Shown here piece by piece: positions 26,979 through 35,465 of a stretch of 64,000 bases of DNA. Source of the DNA: Marnyiella aurantia. GTDB lineage: Bacteria; Bacteroidota; Bacteroidia; Flavobacteriales; Weeksellaceae. The stretch lies in contig NZ_CP059472.1 in assembly GCF_014041915.1 (NCBI RefSeq), positions 1,364,001-1,428,000 of the forward strand, read 5' to 3'. Both the position numbers and the translations under genes were made by a program. Numbering within the stretch: the stretch's first letter is position 1; each line of letters starts with the position of its first letter. The notes beneath the pieces were generated by a model, which had not been told where the DNA came from, ran no database searches, and saw only the letters and a program-made list of their open reading frames with translations.

Positions 26979-29124
26979 ATTTGATGAAACCTTTGTTTCT
27001 GAGTAAAGGATTAAGTTCCGGGTCCTTACCTGTATAATCTTTAAATGCTTTATTAAGGTCCACCGAATTTCCAACAGACAAAATGTATTCGCGGAAACGG
27101 TCTCCGTTTTCCCGTGTCATTCCGCCATTCTTTACAATATAATCCCATGCGGCTGCATTCAGAACATCACTCCACATATATGCATAATAGCCGGCGGAGT
27201 AACCTCCTCCCCAGATATGCGCAAAGTAGGGTGAATGGTATCTTGGCGGTACTTGCGGAAGGTTAAAGCCGTACTTGTTCAACACATTCTTTTCGAATTC
27301 CAAAGTTGGCTGCAGTTGGTTTTCATCGGTTACCGAGTGCCAGTTCATATCAAGCGTAGCTGCCGATACCAGTTCAGTGGTTGAATATCCCTGATTGAAA
27401 GAAGATGCATTTTTAATTTTATCCACTAATGATTGAGGCATTGGCTTTTTGGTTTGATAATGCAGTGCGTAATTTTTCAGCACGCTTGGCTCCAATGCAA
27501 AAAACTCATTGATCTGTGAAGGGAACTCTACAAAATCGCGGGGTGTATTGGTTCCTGAAACTGAAACGTACTTCTGGTTGGCAAAAAGTCCGTGCAGCGT
27601 ATGTCCGAACTCATGAAACATCGTGGATACGTCATCATAAGAAATAAGCGACGGCTTACCCGGTGCAGGTTTCTGGTAATTGAAGACGTTGGTTATAACC
27701 GGCTTCTGGTTCAGCGCATGCGACTGATCTACAAAATTGCCCATCCAGGCACCACCGCTTTTATTGCTTCGGGTGTAGAAATCCAGATAATAAATAGCCA
27801 GCGACTTACCGTCACGGTCGAAAACCTCATACGTTATTACATCAGGATGATAAACCGGCAGATCGGTTCTTTTCTTAAAAGTAATTCCATAGAATTGTTC
27901 CGCAGCATAGAAAACACCTTTCTCCAGAACGGTATTCACCTCAAAATAAGGTTTAATTTCATTTTCATCCAGGTCATATTTGGCCTTCCGTACCTGCTCT
28001 GCATAAAAATTCCAGTCCCATGGAGCCACCGTAAATCCACCTTTCTGCTTATCTATCAGCGCCTGAATTTCCGCACTTTCACGTTTAGCAGTTTCCACAG
28101 CAGGCGCTGCCAATTGAGCCAGAAGGTTCATAGCTGCTGCGGGGTCGGGTGCCATCTGGTCCTGAAGTTTCCACTCGGCAAATGATTTTTTACCTAACAG
28201 TTGTGCCTTCTGAAGTCTCAGCCTTGCCTGCTTTTCGAGTATGGACCGCGTATCATTCGCATCACCTTTTTCAGCCCTTGTCCACGAGGCTTTAAATAGC
28301 TTTTCGCGTGTGGCCCTGTTCTTCAGGTTTTGCAGAAGAGGTTGCTGCGTAGTGTTCTGAAGCGCGAGAAGATATTTTCCTTCATGGCCGGCAGCCTTGG
28401 CATCTGCTGCTGCAGCTGCGATTTCATCTGCTGAAAGTCCGTCCAGCTCTTTTGCATCTGAAACAATCAAAGCACCCTGTTTTCTGGCTTCCAGCAATTT
28501 ACTGCTGAACTGCGTGCTCAGTGTAGCTAATTCTTCATTAACCTTCTTCAGTTGCGCTTTATTTTCAGGCGAAAGATCTGCTCCGGCAATTTCAAATTTC
28601 TGGATATAATACTCCGCTAAGCGCTTATCCTCACCGGTAAGTTGAGAAATATTTATTGCCTTCAGTTTTTTATAAAGCTGATCGTTCAGATAAATCTGAT
28701 CTTCCTGAGCAGCAAACTTTGGCGCAAACTCCTCTTCCAGTTTTTGCAGTGTGGGATTGGTATTGGCACTTGTGAAGTTAAAGAAGACTATCGCGGCCCG
28801 TTTCAGTACCTCACCACTGTTCTCCAGCGCCAGGATCGTATTTTCGAATGTAGGTGCATCGGTATTGTTCGCTATTTGCTGAATTTCAAAAAGCTGCTGC
28901 TTCAGTCCATATTCAAAAGCCGGCTGAAAGTGCTCATCCTTAATTTTATCAAACTCAGGAGCCTGATACTGAAGCTTACTTTCTGTCATAAACGGATTGG
29001 ACGCCAGCGCCGCATCTACTGCGGGCGCTTCCACATTGGTATTCTTTTCTTTCATGGTAGTACATGCCGAGGTCATGGTTAATGCTGAAACCAGCAACAA
29101 ACTCGATATTTTATTCATTTTCAT
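26977..29124 (-). CDS. dcp: Peptidyl-dipeptidase Dcp, M3 family lipoprotein
   Basis: A 715-residue metallopeptidase closely matching E. coli Dcp in its core: YHPDVITYEVFD, SGGAWMGNFVDQS, NYQKPAPGKPSL, and the zinc motif H504-E505-F-G-H508 in TMFHEFGHTLHGLFA, then SGTNTPRDFVEFPSQINEFF. It removes dipeptides from C-termini. Unlike the E. coli cytoplasmic-type enzyme it carries a lipoprotein signal (LTMTSAC), so it is anchored in the periplasm or on the surface. Start may be the first or third codon (29124 or 29118). Pairs functionally with DPP IV in peptide breakdown. Confidence 0.95.
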   Translation of the reverse strand: MKMNKISSLLLVSALTMTSACTTMKEKNTNVEAPAVDAALASNPFMTESKLQYQAPEFDKIKDEHFQPAFEYGLKQQLFEIQQIANNTDAPTFENTILALENSGEVLKRAAIVFFNFTSANTNPTLQKLEEEFAPKFAAQEDQIYLNDQLYKKLKAINISQLTGEDKRLAEYYIQKFEIAGADLSPENKAQLKKVNEELATLSTQFSSKLLEARKQGALIVSDAKELDGLSADEIAAAAADAKAAGHEGKYLLALQNTTQQPLLQNLKNRATREKLFKASWTRAEKGDANDTRSILEKQARLRLQKAQLLGKKSFAEWKLQDQMAPDPAAAMNLLAQLAAPAVETAKRESAEIQALIDKQKGGFTVAPWDWNFYAEQVRKAKYDLDENEIKPYFEVNTVLEKGVFYAAEQFYGITFKKRTDLPVYHPDVITYEVFDRDGKSLAIYYLDFYTRSNKSGGAWMGNFVDQSHALNQKPVITNVFNYQKPAPGKPSLISYDDVSTMFHEFGHTLHGLFANQKYVSVSGTNTPRDFVEFPSQINEFFALEPSVLKNYALHYQTKKPMPQSLVDKIKNASSFNQGYSTTELVSAATLDMNWHSVTDENQLQPTLEFEKNVLNKYGFNLPQVPPRYHSPYFAHIWGGGYSAGYYAYMWSDVLNAAAWDYIVKNGGMTRENGDRFREYILSVGNSVDLNKAFKDYTGKDPELNPLLRNKGFIK

Positions 29125-29162
29125 TTATTTTACAACAAGATATAAAGATATATTCTTTTTTT

Positions 29163-29170
29163 TAAATTTG
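29163..29170 (+). promoter_or_regulatory. Putative -7 promoter element TAAATTTG
   Basis: TAAATTTG, 20 bases before the ATG at 29191, within a T-rich tract. Confidence 0.55.
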
Positions 29171-29190
29171 AAAAGCTAAAAACCAGCACC

Positions 29191-30000
29191 ATGAAAACAA
29201 TTATCCTTCCTACAGTATGTATGTTACTCATTCTCACTTCGTGCGCCAAAGTTACAGTAGAAGTACCGGGAATTAATGAAAATACAGTCTCCGGAAACAG
29301 GAACCAGAAAACGTACGGATATTCTTTTGACAAAGTAAAAGTATCCAGCGGTATCACTGCAGAAATTATAAAAGCGGAAAATGAAAAAATTGTTATTGAG
29401 GCTCCGGATAAAATGATGGAGAAAGTAAAAGTGACTCAAAACGATGGCGAAGTACGCATTTACATAGAATCCAGCGGGATATTCAAAAGTATAACGGCTA
29501 ATGGGAATGTACGCGCCACCATCTACGCAAAAGATTTCTCGGCTTTAAGTGCAGATTCCGGCGCCGAGATCACGGTTAAGGATAAATTTCTTCAGGAGAA
29601 AATGTCAGTAGCGGTTTCCAGTTCAGGATCGGTAAACGGCAATCTGGAAGCCAACGATTTTAATATTAATGCGAGTTCCGGTGGAGAATTTACAGGGCAA
29701 ATCTGGGCTGTAAACCTGGATGCAGAACTTAGTTCCGGAGCCACGGTAAGCACTAAAGGCAAAGTTACAAATGCAGAAGTTTCCGTAAGCTCGGGCAGCA
29801 GTTTCGAAGCCACGAAAACATCAATGCAGGTGGCTGACCTGAATGCCTCAAGCGGCGGAAGTATTGTTGGCAGGGTTGTTACAAAAGCAACCGCCAGTGC
29901 AAGCTCAGGCGGCAGTATTCAAATCAGCAAAGAGGCGCCGGATACCGAGGTAAACCTGAAGGAGAGCAGTGGTGGCAGCATCTCCGTTAGTGCTGATTAA
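29191..30000 (+). CDS. DUF2807 (head GIN domain) lipoprotein
   Basis: A 269-residue lipoprotein (signal 1-16, lipobox LTSC at about 17). The body has two DUF2807 beta-helical parts, with YSFDKVKVSSGITAEII at the start and many SSG turns (SSGSVNG, SSGGEFTG, SSGATVST, SSGGSIVG, SSGGSIQIS, SSGGSISVS) at rung spacing in the second half. Such proteins are common in Bacteroidota envelopes and their role is unknown. A single gene with its own promoter, followed by an unrelated exported protein. Confidence 0.88.
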   Translation: MKTIILPTVCMLLILTSCAKVTVEVPGINENTVSGNRNQKTYGYSFDKVKVSSGITAEIIKAENEKIVIEAPDKMMEKVKVTQNDGEVRIYIESSGIFKSITANGNVRATIYAKDFSALSADSGAEITVKDKFLQEKMSVAVSSSGSVNGNLEANDFNINASSGGEFTGQIWAVNLDAELSSGATVSTKGKVTNAEVSVSSGSSFEATKTSMQVADLNASSGGSIVGRVVTKATASASSGGSIQISKEAPDTEVNLKESSGGSISVSAD

Positions 30001-30109
30001 CACAAAATTACATTCAAAGAGGACTGTTTTAACATTCAGCCCGGAAACTTTAACCTAACTTTAACCGCGCGAACCCATCCAAGGTCCGTGATGATGGGTA
30101 TTTTCTCTC

Positions 30110-30117
30110 TACTTTTG
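30110..30117 (+). promoter_or_regulatory. Putative -7 promoter element TACTTTTG
   Basis: TACTTTTG fits TAnnTTTG. If used, transcription would begin about 2-4 bases before the ATG at 30124, leaving almost no leader. This favours 30124 over the GTG at 30088 or the ATG at 30091 as start. Confidence 0.45.
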
Positions 30118-30123
30118 CGGAAT

Positions 30124-30921
30124 ATGTTAAAGAAAGCTTGTTTACTGTGGCTGATGGTTACTGCAGTACACGTAATGGCCCAGTCCCTTAGCGGTGAGAT
30201 TATGATGCGCGACACCTCGTCACTCTACCTGAACCAGATCTATGTTACCAACGTGAATGAACAGCGGAGCATCCTGTCCGATGTGAACGGAAATTTCACC
30301 ATTGCTGCGAAGCCAGGCGACATTATCCGTTTTACCTCCATAGTAACAGAACGCAAAGACATAAAGATAACTGAAAATATGTTGCAGGGCAGGCCCGTGC
30401 TGGTAGAGCTTAGGATCGCCTACTACGAAATTGAGGAAGTAGTCCTGAACCGTTTCAAACCGTCTGGCAACCTGAAAAAAGATGTCCTGTCGCTGAAGAC
30501 CGGTGAACGCGAAATGAAACTGAAAAATATGATTGGTTTGCCTGAGCCTAAAGGCGACGGCACCTCTCCGCAATTACCTTTGGCGGGACTCGCGGGTGGT
30601 GGACTGACCATTAGCGTAGACAGTTTTTATGATCTCATATCCGGCGAAAGACAAAAGAAAGAACGTCTGCAGGCTTACGAACGCATGACCGCCGGCATCA
30701 GTAATATTAAAAACTATTTTGGAACGCAGTATTTCACCGACCTTAAAATCCCCGTGCATCTTATAGATAATTTCCTCCAGTTTGTTTACAGTTCAGACGA
30801 CCTGCATCCCTATTTGCTAGCCGGAAATTATGAGGCCACCAAGATTCATATTGAAAGATACCTGCCCATTTACCAGCGACGGCTGAAAAATTCCAGTCTG
30901 ATGCAGACTGCACTCAACTGA
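30124..30921 (+). CDS. Exported protein with carboxypeptidase-regulatory-like domain
   Basis: About 265 residues if started at 30124, which gives a standard signal peptide (MLKKACLLW...VMA|Q). Residues about 20-105 resemble a carboxypeptidase D regulatory-like (transthyretin-like) domain: LSGEIMMRDTSSLYLNQIYVTNVNEQRSILSDVNGNFTIAAKPGDIIRFTS is the typical pattern in parts. The rest is unclassified, with a proline/glycine stretch (GLPEPKGDGTSPQLPLAGLAGGG). This domain often opens TonB-dependent receptors, but no barrel follows. Role unknown. Confidence 0.8.
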   Translation: MLKKACLLWLMVTAVHVMAQSLSGEIMMRDTSSLYLNQIYVTNVNEQRSILSDVNGNFTIAAKPGDIIRFTSIVTERKDIKITENMLQGRPVLVELRIAYYEIEEVVLNRFKPSGNLKKDVLSLKTGEREMKLKNMIGLPEPKGDGTSPQLPLAGLAGGGLTISVDSFYDLISGERQKKERLQAYERMTAGISNIKNYFGTQYFTDLKIPVHLIDNFLQFVYSSDDLHPYLLAGNYEATKIHIERYLPIYQRRLKNSSLMQTALN

Positions 30922-30984
30922 ATACTATAATTGCGCGTTATGCGTTATTATACCTTCTAAAAAATTGAACCCCTAAAATTCATC

Positions 30985-31899
30985 ATGAAGAAGTTTTTAC
31001 TCTTATTTACCTTGCTGCTGTTCTGTGCCCTGCCGGCGCAGAAAAGAATGAAGGATTACAGCAATATTTTGAAAAGCACCAACATTTACGAAATTGATGC
31101 TTTCCTTAGAGACGCGCACGAGGACGATCCCCGCCGTTCTGTACTGAAACCACGGCTTATGGATATGATCAGGGATTATATCAAGAATGCTCATCCGGAT
31201 GATACCCGTGTAAAAGACATGCAGGAAAAACTGGCCTTACTTAAAAGAAGACCGTCCACGAAAATAAGTTTTGCCGAGATGAATGCGAATATCAAGCAAA
31301 AGCAGATTAAATTCTACCAGGAAGCACTTGCACGGGCACAGCGGGCTGCTGCAAATCCGGAGCTGGGTGCACAGGCCAGGATAAAGGTAGAAACTCCTGA
31401 GGTTGACCGAAGCTTCTCCGTGGCCAGGTCGCGCAGCTCTGCAGAAGCATCTGCCATACGTGCGGCTAACAAAAACACAGCCGGAGATGTAGCAACCACT
31501 CCAAGCATTACCTCCAAAAGTGTTACCGCCGAGGCGATAGCTGCCGTCAATTTGGAAAAAGAGGAGTTCGATTTATTAATGAATCCCACCGTACAGGAAC
31601 ATAAAAACCAAACGGTTAAGATTCTTAATGCGCTTTTCGACAACGACCCTACGAGTAAAGAAACCAGTGTAATGATAAAGAACAATTCTGACTGCGATAT
31701 CATCATGAGAATGGAAGGCACAGGAAATACAAAGTACAGACTGGCTATCCCTGCACGAAGTGAAAATACAATTGTAATCCTGAAAGGACAGTACCTGTTC
31801 TCCAGTTTGGTCTGTGGAGCCCAATATGCATCGCAAAAAACCGTACAAAAGGCAATAATGGTAACCTTGGGGAGTTCTTCGCAAATCACAAGCAGGTAA
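30985..31899 (+). CDS. Exported protein with C-terminal domain shared with the lipoprotein at 49304
   Basis: A 304-residue exported protein: signal peptide about 1-18 (LPA|Q), a helical Lys/Arg/Ala-rich middle (about 20-200), and a compact C-terminal domain (about 225-300) with IKNNSDCDIIMRMEG, YRLAIPARSENTIVILKGQYLF and CGAQYASQKTVQKAI. The same pattern of conserved Asn, Cys and KG-Y residues recurs in the 137-residue lipoprotein at 49304-49717. I think this corresponds to DUF6759, a family known mainly from Chryseobacterium, but that name is from memory. Function unknown. Confidence 0.8.
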   Translation: MKKFLLLFTLLLFCALPAQKRMKDYSNILKSTNIYEIDAFLRDAHEDDPRRSVLKPRLMDMIRDYIKNAHPDDTRVKDMQEKLALLKRRPSTKISFAEMNANIKQKQIKFYQEALARAQRAAANPELGAQARIKVETPEVDRSFSVARSRSSAEASAIRAANKNTAGDVATTPSITSKSVTAEAIAAVNLEKEEFDLLMNPTVQEHKNQTVKILNALFDNDPTSKETSVMIKNNSDCDIIMRMEGTGNTKYRLAIPARSENTIVILKGQYLFSSLVCGAQYASQKTVQKAIMVTLGSSSQITSR

Positions 31900-31936
31900 G
31901 AAGGTCAGACCTCCATGATATTGATTCGGAATTGAC

Positions 31937-31944
31937 TAAATTTG
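31937..31944 (+). promoter_or_regulatory. Putative -7 promoter element for trmB (TAAATTTG)
   Basis: TAAATTTG, 15 bases before the ATG at 31959. Confidence 0.5.
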
Positions 31945-31958
31945 CGCGATTTTAAAAT

Positions 31959-32642
31959 ATGGGCAAAAATAAACTCGCACGATTTGAGGAGAACCTTAGA
32001 CTCCCAAACGTTATACAGCCAACACGCGCTGAAGCTCTGGACAATTTTCACCTGAAAGGGAAATGGCGTTCAGAGATTTTTAAGAATGAAAACCCAATCG
32101 TTGTAGAACTCGGCTGTGGTAAAGGTGAATATTCTGTTGGCTTAGCCAGGGCATTTCCGGAGAAGAACTTCATCGGAATCGATATTAAAGGTGCCCGTTT
32201 CTGGTTTGGGGCCAAAGAGGCTATGGAGAGCAACATGAACAATGTAGCTTTCCTGCGTACGCAAATTGAACTTCTGGACTGTTTCTTTGAGGAAAATGAG
32301 GTTGATGAGATCTGGATTACCTTCCCGGACCCGCAAATCAAATACAGAAGGACAAAGCACAGGATGACTCACCCCGACTTTCTGGAACGTTACAGAAAAG
32401 TCCTGAAGCCAGAAGGAATTGTACACCTGAAAACAGACTCGGAATTTCTGCACGGTTACACACTGGGCATTTTACAGGGATCGGGACATGAAATACTGAC
32501 TGCACATCACGACATTTACGGCGCACCGGAATATGAGCCTAATACCGAGCATCTGCGCGAAATCAAGACTTATTATGAGGAGCTGTTCTCGTCCAAAGGG
32601 AAAACCATCACTTATATCAAATTCCGGTTCAGACAAGACTAA
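31959..32642 (+). CDS. trmB: tRNA (guanine-N7)-methyltransferase
   Basis: Methylates G46 of tRNA with S-adenosylmethionine. The 227-residue protein has the SAM-binding motif IVVELGCGKGEYSVGLA, the FIGIDIKGARFWFG strand and the TrmB signature ITFPDPQIKYRRTKHRMTHPDFLE, with a final NTEHLREIKTYYEELF region. Length is typical. Shares a bidirectional terminator with the convergent rpsB. Confidence 0.97.
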   Translation: MGKNKLARFEENLRLPNVIQPTRAEALDNFHLKGKWRSEIFKNENPIVVELGCGKGEYSVGLARAFPEKNFIGIDIKGARFWFGAKEAMESNMNNVAFLRTQIELLDCFFEENEVDEIWITFPDPQIKYRRTKHRMTHPDFLERYRKVLKPEGIVHLKTDSEFLHGYTLGILQGSGHEILTAHHDIYGAPEYEPNTEHLREIKTYYEELFSSKGKTITYIKFRFRQD

Positions 32643-32666
32643 AATTTACTTTAATGATCAAATACA

Positions 32667-32700
32667 AAAAACCCGGTCCACAAAAGTGAACCGGGTTTTA
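32667..32700. terminator. Bidirectional terminator between trmB and rpsB
   Basis: Stem AAAACCCGG / CCGGGTTTT with a partly paired inner part (CAC / GTG) around AAAA, flanked by A and T runs usable from both sides. Confidence 0.9.
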
Positions 32701-32716
32701 TATTTAAGATAAAATC

Positions 32717-33478
32717 TTATTCAGCGTCGAAATCCGCATCAGCTTCAGCTGATACTTTTTCGCCTTCTTCTTTAGATTTTTCCTTATCAGCTTTTCTCTG
32801 GGAAAGACCGTCCTTGATAGATTCAGAAACTACGCTCAGAATCATGTCGATAGATTTGGAAGCATCATCATTTCCAGGAATCACGAAGTCTACTTTTCTT
32901 GGGTCAGAGTTTGTATCTACGATAGCAAATACAGGGATACCCAATTTCTTAGCTTCAGTAACTGCGATGTGCTCTCTCATGATATCAACAACAAAGATTG
33001 CTGACGGAAGACGCACCATGTCTGAAATAGAACCTAAGTTCTTTTCCAGGTTCGCACGCTGGCGGTCTACCTGAAGTCTTTCTTTCTTGGATAAAGTTTC
33101 GAAAGTACCGTCTTTCTTCATTTTATCGATGTGGTTCATCTTCTTAACAGCTTTACGGATAGTTACGAAGTTCGTAAGCATACCGCCTGGCCATCTTTCA
33201 GTGATGAAAGGCATATTAAGTTCAGCAGCGTGTTTAGCCACTACTTCTTTCGCCTGCTTTTTAGTAGCTACGAAAAGAACTTTTTTGCCTGCAGAGGTGA
33301 TTTTTTCCAAAGCGGAGCACGCTTCGTCCAACTTCACTGCTGTTTTATGTAGGTCTACGATGTGAATACCGTTTTTCTCCATGAAAATGTATGGAGCCAT
33401 ATTTGGATTCCACTTGCGGGTCATGTGACCGAAGTGTACACCTGCCTCTAAAAGGTCTTTAACATTTGCTTTTGCCAT
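32717..33478 (-). CDS. rpsB: 30S ribosomal protein S2
   Basis: A 253-residue S2 protein: LLEAGVHFGHMTRKWNPNMAPYIFMEKNGIHIVDL at the N-terminus, then FVATKKQAKEVVAKHA, RWPGGMLTNF and FVVDIMREHIAVTEAKKLGIPVFAIVDTNSDP-type motifs. The acidic, Lys-rich tail is normal for flavobacteria. Third gene of the minus-strand order rplM-rpsI-rpsB. A gap of 180 bases with a hairpin separates it from rpsI. Confidence 0.98.
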   Translation of the reverse strand: MAKANVKDLLEAGVHFGHMTRKWNPNMAPYIFMEKNGIHIVDLHKTAVKLDEACSALEKITSAGKKVLFVATKKQAKEVVAKHAAELNMPFITERWPGGMLTNFVTIRKAVKKMNHIDKMKKDGTFETLSKKERLQVDRQRANLEKNLGSISDMVRLPSAIFVVDIMREHIAVTEAKKLGIPVFAIVDTNSDPRKVDFVIPGNDDASKSIDMILSVVSESIKDGLSQRKADKEKSKEEGEKVSAEADADFDAE

Positions 33479-33598
33479 GTCGCTTTTTTGTTTTTAGTTT
33501 ACGTTCCGCTTTTGTGCAATCAACTGATCTTTAGATGGGAGAACAGTTTGGGTGCTAAACTAAACGGGGCATTTTTTGAATTAGATAATAGATTAACA

Positions 33599-33653
33599 GA
33601 CATGAGACACAGGATAAAAAAATCTCCAATCTCCTGTCTCCAAATCTCGCGTC
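33599..33653. repeat. Imperfect inverted repeat with GAGAYxGG-like units
   Basis: In the 180-base gap between rpsI and rpsB, GAGACACAGGA pairs with TCCTGTCTC across A7 and further TCTCC units (ATCTCCAATCTCCTGTCTCCAA). On the minus strand it forms a weak hairpin after rpsI that could attenuate or punctuate transcription into rpsB. Its repetitive look resembles low-complexity intergenic tracts common in flavobacteria, as does the tract at 39479. Confidence 0.45.
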
Positions 33654-33658
33654 TTGAA

Positions 33659-34045
33659 TTAACGTTTTGAGAACTGGAATCTCTTTCTCGCTTTCTTCTG
33701 ACCTGGTTTCTTTCTTTCCACCATTCTTGCGTCTCTGGTAAGCAGGCCGTGAGGCTTAAGTGCTAACCTGTGCTCTGCGTTAATTTCGCAAAGAGCTCTG
33801 GAAACTGCCAGTCTGATAGCTTCGGCCTGACCTGTATTTCCGCCACCGAAAACATTTACGGTAACATCATACTGTCCTGCAGTTTCTGTCAAAAGGAAAG
33901 GCTGGTTCAATTTATAAACCATCACATCTGTGGAGAAGTATTCTTTAGCATCCTTACGGTTTACAGTGATGTTTCCGGTACCCGGCTTCACGTAAACTCT
34001 GGCTACTGAAGTTTTTCTTCTTCCAATTTTATGAACTGTAGACAT
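33659..34045 (-). CDS. rpsI: 30S ribosomal protein S9
   Basis: A 128-residue S9 protein: [44 protein letters not shown], and the basic tail [28 protein letters not shown], whose C-terminal end contacts P-site tRNA in ribosomes. Starts five bases after the rplM stop, so the two are one transcript. Confidence 0.98.
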   Translation of the reverse strand: MSTVHKIGRRKTSVARVYVKPGTGNITVNRKDAKEYFSTDVMVYKLNQPFLLTETAGQYDVTVNVFGGGNTGQAEAIRLAVSRALCEINAEHRLALKPHGLLTRDARMVERKKPGQKKARKRFQFSKR

Positions 34046-34050
34046 ATTAA

Positions 34051-34506
34051 TTATTTAAATTCGTTAATATTAATAGTTTTTGGCTGCTGAGCTTCATGTT
34101 TGTGTTCAGTTCCTTCATACAGATAAAGGTTCTTGAACAGCTGAGATCCCAGTTTGTTCTTTGGAAGCATACCTTTAAGGGATTTTTCCAGAACCTTCAT
34201 CGGATCTTTTTTCAATAGCTCTTCAGCTGTCTGCGACTTCTGACCACCAGGATAACCTGTATGCCAGATGTAAGTCTTGTCAGCCCACTTGTTTCCGGAA
34301 AGGGTAATCTTTCCAGCATTCAAAACGATTACATTGTCTCCGCAATCTGCGTGAGGTGTAAAATTCGTTTTGTGCTTACCTCTCAAAATCTTTGCAACCT
34401 TGGAGGCTAGCCTTCCTAAAGGTTGTCCTTCAGCGTCTACCACAACCCATTCTTTATTAGCGGTAGCTTTGTTAGCTGAGACGGTTTTGTAACTTAATGT
34501 ATTCAC
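34051..34506 (-). CDS. rplM: 50S ribosomal protein L13
   Basis: L13 with [47 protein letters not shown] and [25 protein letters not shown] start at 34506 gives 151 residues beginning NTLSYKT, which matches the usual N-terminus and length of flavobacterial L13; an ATG at 34530 would add eight basic residues (MFNRKRKS). The in-frame TTG at 34554 lies in the promoter element and cannot be the start. First gene of the rplM-rpsI(-rpsB) group. Confidence 0.93.
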   Translation of the reverse strand: MNTLSYKTVSANKATANKEWVVVDAEGQPLGRLASKVAKILRGKHKTNFTPHADCGDNVIVLNAGKITLSGNKWADKTYIWHTGYPGGQKSQTAEELLKKDPMKVLEKSLKGMLPKNKLGSQLFKNLYLYEGTEHKHEAQQPKTININEFK

Positions 34507-34551
34507 ACTTTTTCGTTTACGATTAAACATAATTTTCCCCAAAAGGGTGTG

Positions 34552-34559
34552 CAAAGGTA
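34552..34559 (-). promoter_or_regulatory. Putative -7 promoter element for rplM-rpsI (TACCTTTG)
   Basis: Minus-strand TACCTTTG fits TAnnTTTG and sits 46 bases before the GTG start at 34506. Confidence 0.55.
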
Positions 34560-34677
34560 AAGAATAAATTCCAAACTGGAAATCTTTTCAGAAAGATTAT
34601 GCTAAGGTTTTGAAAATGTTGGGTTTATTATCAACAACTAACCGATTTTCTTTTCAAATTTCCAAAAATCTGGACAC

Positions 34678-35010
34678 CTAATTCCTCAGCGATTTGCTGC
34701 TCCTGAAACTTGCAACAAGATAATACGCAACAAATACCATTGAGAACTTTATAACAGACGGAACCGCCTTTTCCACATTGAAGAAAATCAAGCCTATCCC
34801 TACAAGTACCGCAATTCCCACAAAGGAGATTCCTAACTTTTGCGCAAGGGTAAATTTCAGGTCATCCAGAAAATAAGCCATTCCCCACGCGGCACCAAAG
34901 GCAGCACCGTAATAAAGGTCCAGTTCCCAGCCCTGGCTACCCAGGAGAAAGTGGTTCAGTAAGAAGCTTATTGCGGTTCCGGCGAAGAAATAAAGTATAG
35001 CGCGCTGCAT
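34678..35010 (-). CDS. Small membrane protein with four helices
   Basis: A 110-residue protein starting at the ATG at 35010; the further upstream TTG lies inside the promoter element. Four hydrophobic segments are visible (AILYFFAGTAISFLLNHFLL, YYGAAFGAAWGMAYFL, LGISFVGIAVLVGIGLIFF, FSMVFVAYYLVAS). No family recognised. It stands alone between the ribosomal genes and a divergent lipoprotein gene. Confidence 0.75.
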   Translation of the reverse strand: MQRAILYFFAGTAISFLLNHFLLGSQGWELDLYYGAAFGAAWGMAYFLDDLKFTLAQKLGISFVGIAVLVGIGLIFFNVEKAVPSVIKFSMVFVAYYLVASFRSSKSLRN

Positions 35011-35025
35011 GAAATTTTGTTTCAG

Positions 35026-35033
35026 CAAAAATA
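35026..35033 (-). promoter_or_regulatory. Putative -7 promoter element TATTTTTG (minus strand)
   Basis: Fits TAnnTTTG, 16 bases before the ATG at 35010. Confidence 0.45.
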
Positions 35034-35062
35034 AATATTTAATTGCGAACAGGATATTTGTT

Positions 35063-35070
35063 TAAATTTG
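35063..35070 (+). promoter_or_regulatory. Putative -7 promoter element TAAATTTG
   Basis: TAAATTTG with TTG at 35043-35045 (17 bases apart), 16 bases before the ATG at 35086. Confidence 0.5.
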
Positions 35071-35085
35071 ATAAAATTCGCTTTC

Positions 35086-35451
35086 ATGAAATTTAAACTA
35101 TTTGCATTTGTGATTCTGTATTTCGCTCTAACTTCCTGCCAGCAGATCATGGATAATCATTGGGAAAGACAGGAATTGGCGAACTATGACTCGCCTTATA
35201 AAGGTAATTGGATTGGCAGTTATACTGGCCAGGAGACTGGTACATTTGTATTAGATATCAATAAAAGTGGGAATGTTTTCGGTTTAAGAAACAATGCAGA
35301 CAACCTTGGCGGAAAGGTTTATGAAGGTGGGGTACTAATGAACTTACATTCACCCACTTCTAATTTTCATATTGATGGAAACTTAGAAACCAATTCCGGT
35401 ACTTGGAAAATGGGATCTTTATCGGGAACCTGGACGATTGTAAAACAATAA
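35086..35451 (+). CDS. Small lipoprotein
   Basis: A 121-residue protein starting at 35086 with a lipoprotein signal (MKFKLFAFVILYFALTSC). The mature part is beta-rich (YKGNWIGSYTGQETGTFVLDINKSGNVFGLRN, then TSNFHIDGNLETNSGTWKMGSLSGTWTIVKQ), resembling small lipocalin-like or YceI-size beta proteins but matching no family I can name. The frameshifted gene at 35466 follows 14 bases later and is probably in the same transcript. Confidence 0.75.
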   Translation: MKFKLFAFVILYFALTSCQQIMDNHWERQELANYDSPYKGNWIGSYTGQETGTFVLDINKSGNVFGLRNNADNLGGKVYEGGVLMNLHSPTSNFHIDGNLETNSGTWKMGSLSGTWTIVKQ

Positions 35452-35465
35452 GCTAAATAACATTC

